Positions 8,593 through 16,814 of a stretch of 19,027 nt of DNA are shown one piece after another. The notes under the pieces were generated by a model, which saw only the letters and a program-made list of their open reading frames with translations, was not told the DNA's origin and did not search any database. This stretch comes from Desulfuromusa sp. (GTDB taxonomy: Bacteria > Desulfobacterota > Desulfuromonadia > Desulfuromonadales > Geopsychrobacteraceae), in assembly GCA_023145655.1 (NCBI GenBank), contig JAGLDI010000026.1, positions 1-19,027 on the forward strand. The letters are read 5' to 3'. Numbering within the stretch: position 1 is the stretch's first letter; each line of letters opens with the position of its first letter. A program made the position numbers and the translations under genes.

Positions 8593-10971
8593 ATGCAGCC
8601 GATACTCATCGCCTTATCTGCAACTGTTGTCGGCTTATCTCTGGCTCCAATCTATCCGCTACCAAACTCTCCCGGTTGGTGGTTTGTCGCTTTTTCTGGT
8701 TTGCTATTTTTCCTGCTACGTCGCTATCCCCGGTTTTCTCTTCTCTGTTTGTTTCTTGCTGTTTCTGTTCTTGCAAATTTGCGCTATCCGCTTCAATTTC
8801 CATCCCGTCAAGAAATTATTCACATCGATCAACTGGCAAAAAAAGTTACTTTGAACGGGATCGTCACAGATATCAGGCAACTCACTGATGGACGGAGTTG
8901 GATTGAATTGCGTGCCGGTTCGGTGGCGATAAAAGGTCAGCCGATACCATTGAAATCGCCACTGCTGGTCCGTATTTATATGGGCGAAGGGACAGATCAG
9001 CTCTTTCCCGGTGATCTCATCCGCTGCAAAAGTCGGATGCGCAAGCCGCGTCTTTTTGGTATGCCGGGTGAATTTAACTGGCCCCGCTATCTGGCCAGTC
9101 AGCATATCGATATGACGGCCTGGGTTAAAAATATTGATAAAATAACAATTTTAAACCGGCAAAAAAATAGTATCAATCGGAGGATTGTTACCTGGCGTAG
9201 TCGTATTGCTGAAACTATTCAGGGATTGATGCCGGAGAACCGCGCTTATCTGGTCAGGGCGCTGGTTTTGGGTGAGGGGCGGGTCATTCCGGATTCTATA
9301 CGAAAAACTCTGGCGAAGAGTGGGATCAGCCATCTTTTTGCCATTTCAGGGCTCCACCTGGGGATGATTGCTTTACTTGGGTATCGAATCCTGCTCTGTT
9401 TTTATCGTCGTTTTCCCCGGTTACTCAACTGGCAACCCCCTCAACGGATTTTACCCCTGCTGCTTCTCCCCCTCTTATTTGGCTATCTACTCTTGACCGG
9501 TGATGCTGTTTCCACCCGTCGGGCTTTTGTTATTGCCGGTTTAGTGGCCATGTTTCTCTATTGGCGTTATTATGTGAATCCCCTGCTGTTGCTGGCTTCT
9601 CTTGCCCTTTTGTCCCTACTGGTGAATCCATTACTCTTCTGGCAGGCAGGTTGGCAACTCTCATTTGCCGGTGCTGCCGGGATTCTTCTCTGGCAACCGA
9701 TGTGGCAACAACAGGGGAGAAATCTTCCCCTATGTTTCCGTTATCCTGTTCAGTTGTTCCTGGTGACTTTTGCAGCAATGCTGAGCACTTTACCTTTTGT
9801 CCTGTTCAATTTTCATCTCTTGGCAACTATCGGGGTTGTCGCAAACCTTATCTGTGTCCCAATTGTCACGCTGTTAGCTCTACCGATTGGTTTTTCCGGA
9901 TTGCTCTTTTATCCACTTTTCCCACCGCTGGCAGAACTGTTATTTCAGCTTTGCGGTTTTGTTCTGGATTTTGTCTTACTACTGGCGAGCTGGTTTACTG
10001 CGCTTCCTGGCTGTAGTGGAAGCTATTTATTCCTTTCCCATTGGCAGAATCTGGCAGTAGCTCTGCTTATCTTGCCGTTGCTTTTATTTCCCCAAATAGT
10101 CAAGACAAAGAGGTTACGATTTGTCCTTGTCTGTTTATTGCCTGCCGCCATCCTTTGGCAATTTCCACAGGGCCAATCAGCGCCGGTTTCATTGACCATG
10201 TTCAGTGTCGGGCAGGGGGAGTCGATGTTGTTGCGGAACAACCGTGGGGAGGCAGTTTTGATTGACGGTGGTGGCTTCTATAGCGATCGATTTGATGTTG
10301 GTGAGCGTCTGTTGGCACCGGCTTTTGCCGAGTTGGGGGTGACCGAGCTTACTGCTGTTGTTTTAACTCATGATGATCTGGATCACCGTAAGGGGCTGGT
10401 TTTTATTCTGGACAATTTTCCGGTAGGCGAGTTCTGGACTGGACAGCCTGCTGCCAAATTACATTACAAATTACGGAAAATTTTGCAGAAAAAAGAGATT
10501 CTGGTCAAGATTGCACCCTCCGGATGGACTGAACTCCCTTTTTGGACGGCCGGTACCCTGCATATCTATAATGGCGCCGTGCAGAACAGCCGTAAGAATG
10601 ACACGTCTCTGGTCATGTATTACGATCATAGCGAGGGAAATAGTTTACTGTTGACTGGCGATCTGGAGAAACAAGGGGTGGAAAAACTTTTATCCGCAGG
10701 ATTTCCGGGGCCGGTTTCACTATTGAAGTTGCCTCATCATGGCAGCAGATTTTCGGCAACTGACCAGCTCATTGATCACTTACGACCCAAGTCTTGCCTG
10801 GTTTCTTCCGGCTATCAGAACCGTTATCACTTGCCGGATAAATCGGTTGTCGGTTATCTGGAGAAGAAAAATATTCCTCTTTATCGGACAGATTTTTCAG
10901 GCACGCTTCAGGCCCAGTATTCTGAACAGGGCTGGCAGATCAAGCATTGGGAGCGGGGTCTTTTCCGTTGA
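8593..10971 (+). CDS. comEC: DNA internalisation-related competence protein ComEC/Rec2
   Basis: ComEC forms the inner-membrane channel for single-stranded DNA during transformation. The 792 residues show the usual three parts. First come N-terminal membrane helices with a DUF4131/OB-like region (about 1-190). Next is the multi-helix Competence domain with the signature HLFAISGLHLG (247-257) and many hydrophobic segments to about 525. Last is a C-terminal metallo-beta-lactamase-like domain: FSVGQGESMLL (537-547), LIDGG (556-560), LTHDDLDH (591-598), LLTGD (686-690) and LPHHGS (713-718). These metal-site residues are present, so a functional nuclease-like domain is plausible. ATG 8593 follows GGGAGG (8582-8587) closely. 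No other competence gene (comEA, comF, dprA, pilus) is in the window, so actual DNA uptake cannot be inferred. Confidence 0.93.
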   Translation: MQPILIALSATVVGLSLAPIYPLPNSPGWWFVAFSGLLFFLLRRYPRFSLLCLFLAVSVLANLRYPLQFPSRQEIIHIDQLAKKVTLNGIVTDIRQLTDGRSWIELRAGSVAIKGQPIPLKSPLLVRIYMGEGTDQLFPGDLIRCKSRMRKPRLFGMPGEFNWPRYLASQHIDMTAWVKNIDKITILNRQKNSINRRIVTWRSRIAETIQGLMPENRAYLVRALVLGEGRVIPDSIRKTLAKSGISHLFAISGLHLGMIALLGYRILLCFYRRFPRLLNWQPPQRILPLLLLPLLFGYLLLTGDAVSTRRAFVIAGLVAMFLYWRYYVNPLLLLASLALLSLLVNPLLFWQAGWQLSFAGAAGILLWQPMWQQQGRNLPLCFRYPVQLFLVTFAAMLSTLPFVLFNFHLLATIGVVANLICVPIVTLLALPIGFSGLLFYPLFPPLAELLFQLCGFVLDFVLLLASWFTALPGCSGSYLFLSHWQNLAVALLILPLLLFPQIVKTKRLRFVLVCLLPAAILWQFPQGQSAPVSLTMFSVGQGESMLLRNNRGEAVLIDGGGFYSDRFDVGERLLAPAFAELGVTELTAVVLTHDDLDHRKGLVFILDNFPVGEFWTGQPAAKLHYKLRKILQKKEILVKIAPSGWTELPFWTAGTLHIYNGAVQNSRKNDTSLVMYYDHSEGNSLLLTGDLEKQGVEKLLSAGFPGPVSLLKLPHHGSRFSATDQLIDHLRPKSCLVSSGYQNRYHLPDKSVVGYLEKKNIPLYRTDFSGTLQAQYSEQGWQIKHWERGLFR

Positions 10972-10996
10972 CAGTCTCCTCTGGAATCTGTTAATT
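10968..10996 (+). promoter_or_regulatory. Possible promoter for the diguanylate cyclase gene, overlapping the comEC stop
   Basis: A perfect TTGACA (10968-10973) contains the comEC TGA stop codon. It is followed by a 17-bp spacer and TTAATT (10991-10996, 3 of 6). A start near 11003 would fit a short leader holding the AGGAGG at 11011-11016. Confidence 0.4.
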
Positions 10997-11010
10997 AATA
11001 CTTTTATTAT

Positions 11011-11025
11011 AGGAGGATTATTATT
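11011..11025 (+). promoter_or_regulatory. Shine-Dalgarno and non-canonical ATT start codon
   Basis: A perfect AGGAGG (11011-11016) is followed by ATT codons in frame at 11017, 11020 and 11023. Only the one at 11023 has a normal 6-nt spacing. Between the in-frame stop TAA at 10996-10998 and the TTG at 11089 the frame has no ATG, GTG or TTG. The coding signature of the receiver domain begins right after 11023. Confidence 0.65.
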
Positions 11026-12402
11026 CCAGTCCAATCAAGCATCCTAATTATTGACGATGAACTTTTTTTCCGTAAGCTCTACAGCGATTTGCTATTGGAA
11101 GAGGGTTATCAGGTCGATGTCTGTGACAATGGTGATGATGCAATATTGTTGTTGCAACAGCGCTCAATTGATCTGGTATTGACCGATATGGTGATGCCGG
11201 GGACGGATGGCTTGGAAGTTCTGCGTGTGGCCAAAGCTCTACCAAATCCTCCAGAGGTTATTCTGATGACTGGGCATGCCAGTCTGGAATCAGCTATTGA
11301 TGCCCTGAAGAATGGTGCTCATGATTATCTGGTTAAGCCGTTTGATCCTGAGGAATTGAAACATCTGGTGCGCAACTGTCTGGCTCAGCGCAATCTTCTG
11401 ACAGAAAATGATCAACTGCAGCGGCAGATTCATCTTTTTCAAGCAGGACAGTCCTTGTCCTCTTTGATCGACCTGGAACGACTTATTTCTCAGTCTCTGG
11501 TTGCTTTGTTACATGAAATGGGCGCCACTGTTGGCTGTACTTTCACCATGAAATCCGGTGTTATCCCTGCTCTGGCCGAAACAAAAAAGCTGCCAGCTGA
11601 AATTGCTGAACAGTTGATTGATATTTTGCTGCCGCAGTTGGATGGACAAGTTGGTCTCTGTCAGCCTACGGGAGAGGTTGCTTCTCAACTGCTTAAGTTG
11701 CGGCAACAGCAGGAGCAGATCTGGATGTTGCCGTTACGTGATGGTGATGTTATCAAGGGAGGGATTATCGTTTGTGGTGTGGCTGGTAATTTATCTGAAC
11801 GGGTCCCTTTAGCTGATTTGCGCTATCTGTGTGAACAGGTGACCCTTGGCTTTGCCAATGCTTGTCGTTATCAGGATGCTCAAGAACTGATGTATACTGA
11901 TGATTTGACCGGATTGTATAATCACCGCTATATGCAGATTTCATTGAGCCGTGAAATCCGGCGTTCACAACGGTATGGATTAAGGTTCTCCCTGTTATTT
12001 CTTGATCTGGATCGTTTCAAAGAGATCAATGATAGTTATGGACACTTAGCAGGAAGTGCGGCACTTCAGGAAGTTGGACATCTGTTAGCTGATTGTGTCC
12101 GGGATGTCGATACGCTATTTCGTTTTGGTGGAGATGAGTTTGCTGCCATATTGGTCGAGACAGATGATCGTACTGCGCGAATTGTTGCTGAGAGAATTCG
12201 TCAGGTGATTGAATCGCACACTTTTCTTCAAGAGCAAGGAACCCCGAGTTATTTGACCGTTACCTCAGGATTTTCAACTTTTCCGACCGATGCGACTGAA
12301 AAGAAAGAGCTATTGGACTTAGCTGATCAGGCAATGTATGCCGGTAAGGTGACCCGGAATGTTATTTGTGGAGTGATAGATCTTCCACCAGAAGATGGAT
12401 AA
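11023..12402 (+). CDS. Response regulator with GAF-like and GGDEF domains (diguanylate cyclase)
   Basis: The protein is predicted to make c-di-GMP from two GTP when phosphorylated. Starting at ATT 11023 it has 459 residues. The receiver domain begins ILIIDDELFF with acidic Asp11-Asp12. It has phospho-acceptor Asp55 (LVLTDMVMPG), Thr83 and Lys105 (LVKPFD), all intact. A linker helix and a GAF-like region follow (about 135-285). The GGDEF domain opens with DDLTGLYNHR and has the active motif RFGGDEF (GGDEF at 369-373). RDVD (360-363), five residues before it, is an intact inhibitory I-site. No EAL domain is present. Starting at the next conventional codon (TTG 11089) would delete beta-1 and the acidic pocket, so that start is unlikely. 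No partner histidine kinase is in the window. Its place between comEC and hisS gives no clue to the stimulus. Confidence 0.9.
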   Translation: MPVQSSILIIDDELFFRKLYSDLLLEEGYQVDVCDNGDDAILLLQQRSIDLVLTDMVMPGTDGLEVLRVAKALPNPPEVILMTGHASLESAIDALKNGAHDYLVKPFDPEELKHLVRNCLAQRNLLTENDQLQRQIHLFQAGQSLSSLIDLERLISQSLVALLHEMGATVGCTFTMKSGVIPALAETKKLPAEIAEQLIDILLPQLDGQVGLCQPTGEVASQLLKLRQQQEQIWMLPLRDGDVIKGGIIVCGVAGNLSERVPLADLRYLCEQVTLGFANACRYQDAQELMYTDDLTGLYNHRYMQISLSREIRRSQRYGLRFSLLFLDLDRFKEINDSYGHLAGSAALQEVGHLLADCVRDVDTLFRFGGDEFAAILVETDDRTARIVAERIRQVIESHTFLQEQGTPSYLTVTSGFSTFPTDATEKKELLDLADQAMYAGKVTRNVICGVIDLPPEDG

Positions 12403-12593
12403 ACTGTAAGCTCCCTTTTTGCCAACCTGATTTCAATCAATCTCCGAAGATAAACCACTGACAAAGAATCTGAAACAAATTGGAAAATATTGCTTAACCC
12501 CCTTTCAGATCAACACAAAATAGGGTATCTTCTCTCGTCTGCGTAACCCTCGTTAATCTTGAATCCATTGCAATAATAAAAAAAGGCGAAGTT

Positions 12594-13847
12594 TTGAGTG
12601 TAACTGCAATTAAAGGGATGAATGATGTTTTGCCCGGGGAGGTGGAAACCTGGCAGTTTTTGGAACAGAGTGCTCGTGACGTTTTTGGACTCTATGGTTT
12701 TTCTGAAATCAGAACTCCAATAGCAGAAAAGACAGAACTCTTCTGCCGTTCTATTGGTGAAACCACCGATATTGTTGAAAAGGAAATGTACACTTTCAGC
12801 GATAAGAGCGAGAACTCTTTGACCTTACGTCCCGAAGGGACCGCCCCGGTGATGCGTTCCTTTATTCAAAATCGTTTATATACCCTTGATCCGATTTCCA
12901 AACTTTACTATATGGGGCCGATGTTTCGTTATGAGCGTCCACAAAAAGGGCGCTATCGCCAGTTCCATCAGATCGGGGTTGAAGTTGTCGGGGTCGAAGA
13001 TGCAAAAATTGATGCCCAGGTTCTGGCTATGCTGCATCAATATTTTGTCCGAATCGGGATTGAATCAGTCTCTTTGCAGATTAATTCCCTTGGTTGTCCA
13101 GAGTGTCGCCCCCTCTATCGAAAGGAATTGATTTCTTACCTTGAATCTCGATTGAATCTTCTGTGTGCAGAATGTCAACGCCGCTACCAAGTCAATCCAT
13201 TGCGGGTTCTGGATTGTAAAGCGGCAGGATGTCAGACTGCGACTGTTGATGCTCCCTCGGTTCTTGATCATCTCTGTTCCCCCTGTAACGAACACTTTTC
13301 TCAGGTCAAAGAGTATCTGAACAGTTTGAAAATTCCGTTTGTCGTCAATTCACGGATGGTGCGTGGGCTTGATTATTATGTACGGACGACCTTTGAGCTA
13401 GTGACTGACCAGCTTGGGGCGCAGAATGCTGTTGCTGCCGGTGGGCGTTATGATGGGTTGGTGGAAAGCCTTGGTGGCCCGGCATTGCCAGGAATTGGTT
13501 TTGCCATTGGGCTTGAGCGGTTGGTGCTGATGAAGGGTGAGCAGCGGATCAGTTCTCCATCACCACAATTGTTTATTGCGTCCATCGGGGTAGAGGCCGC
13601 TGAGCGGGCATTTGTCCTGATGTCACAGTTGCAGGTTGCAGGTGTCCGTGTTGAAATGGACTATTTGGGGAAGAGTCTGAAAGCACAGATGCGTCGGGCA
13701 AATAAATTGAATGCTGCTTTTACTCTTATCCTGGGCGAAGAAGAGCTTGGGACCGGACAGGCACAACTTAAAAATATGTCTGATAGTACTCAATCTATGG
13801 TTGATTTAGCTACTTTGGTTGAAGATTTTGTAAAAAAACAGGTCTAG
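12594..13847 (+). CDS. hisS: Histidyl-tRNA synthetase
   Basis: This class II synthetase charges tRNA-His in the cytosol. The 417-residue protein shows motif 2 FRYERPQKGRYRQFHQ (111-126), the histidine-binding signature GLDYYVRTTFE (258-268) and motif 3 GIGFAIGLERL (300-310). The anticodon-binding domain follows from about 325. The insertion between them has eight cysteines, many in pairs (168/171, 191/194, 228/231), as in many bacterial HisRSs. The start is TTG 12594, with AAGG about 7 nt upstream. No in-frame ATG lies closer to the N-terminal signature than the internal one at residue 9. The 191 nt upstream is AT-rich. It contains an 8-bp inverted repeat (ATCTGAAA 12468-12475 and TTTCAGAT 12503-12510) but no clear promoter. 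aspS follows after 97 nt. Confidence 0.95.
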   Translation: MSVTAIKGMNDVLPGEVETWQFLEQSARDVFGLYGFSEIRTPIAEKTELFCRSIGETTDIVEKEMYTFSDKSENSLTLRPEGTAPVMRSFIQNRLYTLDPISKLYYMGPMFRYERPQKGRYRQFHQIGVEVVGVEDAKIDAQVLAMLHQYFVRIGIESVSLQINSLGCPECRPLYRKELISYLESRLNLLCAECQRRYQVNPLRVLDCKAAGCQTATVDAPSVLDHLCSPCNEHFSQVKEYLNSLKIPFVVNSRMVRGLDYYVRTTFELVTDQLGAQNAVAAGGRYDGLVESLGGPALPGIGFAIGLERLVLMKGEQRISSPSPQLFIASIGVEAAERAFVLMSQLQVAGVRVEMDYLGKSLKAQMRRANKLNAAFTLILGEEELGTGQAQLKNMSDSTQSMVDLATLVEDFVKKQV

Positions 13848-13861
13848 ATTGTCACTTCTTC

Positions 13862-13891
13862 TTGACCTGTGATGATGGCGGTTTATATAAT
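13862..13891 (+). promoter_or_regulatory. Strong sigma70-type promoter for aspS
   Basis: TTGACC (13862-13867, 5 of 6), an 18-bp spacer and a perfect TATAAT (13886-13891). Transcription would start near 13898, leaving about 47 nt of leader before GTG 13945. aspS is therefore probably transcribed independently of hisS, at least in part. Confidence 0.65.
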
Positions 13892-13944
13892 TCTCGATTG
13901 CCTATAAAATTATCAGGGTTTAATCGCCCATTTTGGAGGACTTT

Positions 13945-15735
13945 GTGTCGAACGATAAACTTGGAAATCTGGTAAGAACCCACCGTTGCGGTGATTTGAC
14001 TGCGGAGCAAATTGGTCAGGACATTTGTGTCATGGGTTGGGTACAAAGGCGGCGTGATCATGGTGGTCTGATTTTTATCGACCTGCGTGACCGTGAGGGG
14101 ATTGTCCAGCTGGCTCTTGATCCTGATCGTGATTTTGCTTCACATCAGAAGGGGGAACAGGTTCGCAATGAGTATGTGCTGGCTGCACGCGGGAAAGTGT
14201 CACCGCGCCCTGAAGGGACAGTCAACCCAAAGATGAAAACGGGTGAAGTTGAGATTGAAATCAGTGAGTTGCTGATTTTGAATCGTTCTGAAACTCCCCC
14301 CTTCATGCTCGATGAATTTACCGAGGTTGCTGAAAATATTCGCCTAAAATATCGCTACCTCGATTTACGTCGTCCGGCACTGCAGAAAAATATGATGATG
14401 CGTCATCTGGTTGCCAAAACGGTGCGTAACTATTTTGATCAACAGGGGTTTATTGAAATTGAGACACCCGTTCTAACCAAAAGTACTCCGGAAGGGGCCA
14501 GAGATTATCTGGTTCCCAGTCGGGTCAACACCGGGAATTTTTACGCCTTGCCGCAGTCGCCACAGTTATTTAAACAGTTGCTGATGGTCTCCGGTTTTGA
14601 TCGATATTTCCAGATCGTCAAATGTTTCCGCGATGAAGATCTGCGGGCAGATCGTCAACCTGAGTTTACCCAGCTCGATTGTGAAATGAGTTTTGTTAAT
14701 CGCAATCAGGTGATGGATATCATGGAGGGGATGATTGCCGAGGTTTTTAAAGCAGCTCTGGGAGTTGAGTTGTCTTTACCGATGCCCCGTTTAACTTATG
14801 CTGAAGCGTTGGATCGCTTTGGTGTTGATAACCCTGATTTGCGCTTTGGCATGGAGTTGATTGATATCACTGCAGAGGTGGCTGATTCACAGTTTAAAGT
14901 TTTTGCCAGCGTGGCAGCCGATGGGGGACTGGTTAAAGCTCTTAACGTCAAGGGGGGTGCCACCTTCTCCCGTAAAGACTTGGATGGTTTCACTGATTTC
15001 GTTAAAATTTATGGTGCTAAAGGACTGGCATGGGTCAAAGTTAAGGAAGGAGAATGGCAGTCTCCAATTGCTAAATTCTTCACTGTGGATGAATTGTCGG
15101 TTCTCAATGAAAAGTTGGGTGCTGAAGTTGGTGATTTATTGCTGTTTATGGCTGATACTCCAGCGATTGCCAATGAAGCTCTGGGCCGATTACGTGGTCA
15201 CTTGGGGCAAAAACTTGGTCTGGCCAGTAAGGATAATTATCAGTTTACCTGGGTCACTGACTTTCCATTGCTGGAATGGGATGGCGAACAGCGCCGCCAT
15301 ATGGCCGTTCATCATCCATTTACAGCCCCACTGGAAGAAGATATCCCACTACTTGACACCGATCCAGGCAAGGCTCGAGCTCAGGCCTATGATTTGGTAT
15401 TGAATGGTTCTGAAATCGGTGGTGGCAGTATTCGTATCCATGATCAGTCGGTACAGTCCCGAATGTTTGAGCTGCTCGGAATTGGCGAGGAAGAAGCACA
15501 GGAGAAATTTGGATTCTTGCTTGATGCACTGATTTATGGGGCGCCACCACATGGTGGTATTGCCTTTGGCCTCGATCGATTGATGATGCTTTTGACCGGT
15601 TCAGATTCGATCCGTGACGTGATTGCATTTCCCAAAACCCAGAAAGCAACCTGTCTCCTCTCTGATGCCCCTAATCAGGTGGATGATAAACAATTGCAGG
15701 AGTTGGGCGTTCGCTTACGGAGCAAGTCGCAATAG
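13945..15735 (+). CDS. aspS: Aspartyl-tRNA synthetase, bacterial type, likely non-discriminating (Asp/Asn)
   Basis: This class II synthetase aspartylates tRNA-Asp, and probably also tRNA-Asn for later amidation by GatCAB. The 596 residues show the N-terminal OB-fold anticodon domain (about 1-110), motif 2 with [16 protein letters not shown] (228-243), the bacterial GAD insertion (about 280-420) and motif 3 GIAFGLDRL (538-546). Two anticodon-domain residues match the relaxed-specificity enzyme of Pseudomonas aeruginosa: His39 in RRRDHGG and Gly91 in RPEGTVNP. E. coli has Leu and Lys there. An in-frame TTG at 13933 overlaps the Shine-Dalgarno GGAGG (13935-13939) and cannot be the start. GTG 13945, 5 nt after it, is chosen. 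A strong promoter lies upstream, and no terminator is clear in the 94 nt after the stop. Confidence 0.95.
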   Translation: MSNDKLGNLVRTHRCGDLTAEQIGQDICVMGWVQRRRDHGGLIFIDLRDREGIVQLALDPDRDFASHQKGEQVRNEYVLAARGKVSPRPEGTVNPKMKTGEVEIEISELLILNRSETPPFMLDEFTEVAENIRLKYRYLDLRRPALQKNMMMRHLVAKTVRNYFDQQGFIEIETPVLTKSTPEGARDYLVPSRVNTGNFYALPQSPQLFKQLLMVSGFDRYFQIVKCFRDEDLRADRQPEFTQLDCEMSFVNRNQVMDIMEGMIAEVFKAALGVELSLPMPRLTYAEALDRFGVDNPDLRFGMELIDITAEVADSQFKVFASVAADGGLVKALNVKGGATFSRKDLDGFTDFVKIYGAKGLAWVKVKEGEWQSPIAKFFTVDELSVLNEKLGAEVGDLLLFMADTPAIANEALGRLRGHLGQKLGLASKDNYQFTWVTDFPLLEWDGEQRRHMAVHHPFTAPLEEDIPLLDTDPGKARAQAYDLVLNGSEIGGGSIRIHDQSVQSRMFELLGIGEEEAQEKFGFLLDALIYGAPPHGGIAFGLDRLMMLLTGSDSIRDVIAFPKTQKATCLLSDAPNQVDDKQLQELGVRLRSKSQ

Positions 15736-15797
15736 ACAGAGATTGTTGTTCTTAAATACAGTTTAAACATACTTTTTGTACTTAAAAAAACATAAGG

Positions 15798-15827
15798 TTG
15801 GTTGAACTGTCAGATGTGGATTATAAT
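15798..15827 (+). promoter_or_regulatory. Possible promoter abutting the lipoprotein start codon
   Basis: TTGGTT (15798-15803), an 18-bp spacer and a perfect TATAAT (15822-15827). The expected transcription start (about 15834) falls at the beginning of the gene, between the two candidate ATGs at 15830 and 15836. If real, the mRNA would be almost leaderless. It may also be a chance AT-rich match. Confidence 0.3.
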
Positions 15828-15829
15828 AA

Positions 15830-16552
15830 ATGCAGATGTTTAAGTATCTGTTGTTGATAGCAACTCTTTTCTTTCTTTTGTCAGGTTGTGCGAAGCCCCC
15901 TGACAAAAGTTTAGATGATACCCGGGGTATTATTGCGCGTGCTTATGCCGCCGGAGCTGTTCAATATGCTCCCGGTGAGTATCAGCTGGCTAAAAGTGCG
16001 TTGCAAGCAGCTGAAACTCAGATTGAAAATAAACAGTATAAGAAGGCTTCACGGACACTGGAGTTGGCTCGACGTTACTCTGTAGAGGCCCTTAGACAAA
16101 CCACCGAGCGTAAACAGCAACTTGCGCTAGAGCAACAGGAAATTGCTGAAGAAAAACGCTTGGCCGAATCTGCAAAACAGCGTGAGTTAAAGCGGCAGGC
16201 AGCACTGAAGAAACAGCAGGCAAAGAAGAACAAAATTACTAAACTTAAGCAGTCAAAGTCTGCTCCAGTTGCTACTGATAAAGTCCCACCAGTCGTTGTA
16301 AAGCTTGAACTGGTGGATACGGTTGAGGTCCAGGCTGGTGAAAACCTTGCAGTCATTGCTGCCAGGGCAGAAGTCTATATGGATCCCTTGCTCTGGCCAC
16401 TTATTTACAAAGCGAATCGTGACCAGATTAAAGATCCCAAGGAAATTTTTTCTGGTCAAATACTGATGATTCCACGTGATAAATCTAAAGTGGAAGTTGA
16501 AGCTGCCCGTCAGGAAGCACAGACGTTAAACTTATTTCAGCCACTGAACTGA
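15830..16552 (+). CDS. Lipoprotein with DUF4398-like helical region and C-terminal LysM domain
   Basis: This 240-residue envelope protein has a lipoprotein signal peptide: MQMFKY, a hydrophobic stretch and lipobox LSGC with Cys20. Residues +2/+3 are Ala-Lys, which predicts outer-membrane sorting. Residues 30-95 (RGIIARAYAAGAVQYAPGEY onward) look like the DUF4398 helical domain found in outer-membrane lipoproteins. About 95-140 is a Lys/Gln/Glu-rich coiled coil. Residues 165-216 (VEVQAGENLAVIAARAEVYM to ILMIP) form one LysM peptidoglycan-binding domain. The likely role is linking outer membrane and cell wall, by inference only. There is no clear Shine-Dalgarno before ATG 15830, and ATG 15836 is an alternative. 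Neighbours aspS and icd do not suggest a shared function. Confidence 0.85.
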   Translation: MQMFKYLLLIATLFFLLSGCAKPPDKSLDDTRGIIARAYAAGAVQYAPGEYQLAKSALQAAETQIENKQYKKASRTLELARRYSVEALRQTTERKQQLALEQQEIAEEKRLAESAKQRELKRQAALKKQQAKKNKITKLKQSKSAPVATDKVPPVVVKLELVDTVEVQAGENLAVIAARAEVYMDPLLWPLIYKANRDQIKDPKEIFSGQILMIPRDKSKVEVEAARQEAQTLNLFQPLN

Positions 16553-16753
16553 AAACCGTAAAACAAGGGTTAATTCTTAGCTGAAATTCTGCCAGGTGAG
16601 AGTGATTAAAAGTGTTTTCCCCGTTAATTAGTGGACAAATAATTCTACCCCTTGCCTTTCTCAATATTTTCTGCAAACAAAACACCAAAAAACAGCTATT
16701 TACGTTCGCTTTCTGATCGATTGGTAAAAATATACTTTAAAGCGCAAAGACTC

Positions 16754-16780
16754 TTGACACCCCCCTTGTGTTTGTATACT
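16754..16780 (+). promoter_or_regulatory. icd promoter with short spacer
   Basis: A perfect TTGACA (16754-16759) is followed by TATACT (16775-16780, 5 of 6) after only 15 bp, shorter than the 17 bp optimum. The -10 hexamer lies inside the 17-bp palindrome. Transcription would start near 16787 and give an 85-90 nt leader. A 15-bp spacer is typical of promoters that depend on, or are tuned by, a bound regulator. Confidence 0.55.
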
Positions 16781-16788
16781 GTATACAA
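16772..16788. promoter_or_regulatory. Operator-like perfect inverted repeat over the icd -10 region
   Basis: TTGTATAC-T-GTATACAA is a perfect 8+1+8 inverted repeat covering the -10 hexamer and the predicted start of transcription. Its GTATAC cores resemble sites of GntR/FadR-type regulators. The position predicts repression by steric block. The regulator is not encoded in the window. Confidence 0.6.
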
Positions 16789-16814
16789 CGCTAAATAGAG
16801 CTTATTTTTTGGAG

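Noticed and set aside
12479..12496. GG...GC pair resembling a sigma54 promoter before hisS
   Set aside because: The spacing between GG and GC is 8 rather than the required 10 bp.
12468..12510. ATCTGAAA / TTTCAGAT inverted repeat upstream of hisS
   Set aside because: The 8-bp arms are 27 nt apart with no T run and no link to a promoter. Too weak to call an operator, terminator or T-box-like leader.
13838..13870. ACAGGTC / GACCTGT inverted repeat at the end of hisS as a terminator
   Set aside because: The 7-bp stem encloses 19 nt, is not followed by T residues, and its right arm overlaps the -35 of the aspS promoter.
13933..13944. TTG 13933 as the aspS start
   Set aside because: The codon overlaps the Shine-Dalgarno GGAGG that serves GTG 13945.
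14861..15403. 180-residue plus-strand frame inside aspS
   Set aside because: It overlaps the GAD and catalytic regions of AspRS in another frame; no ribosome site or family match.
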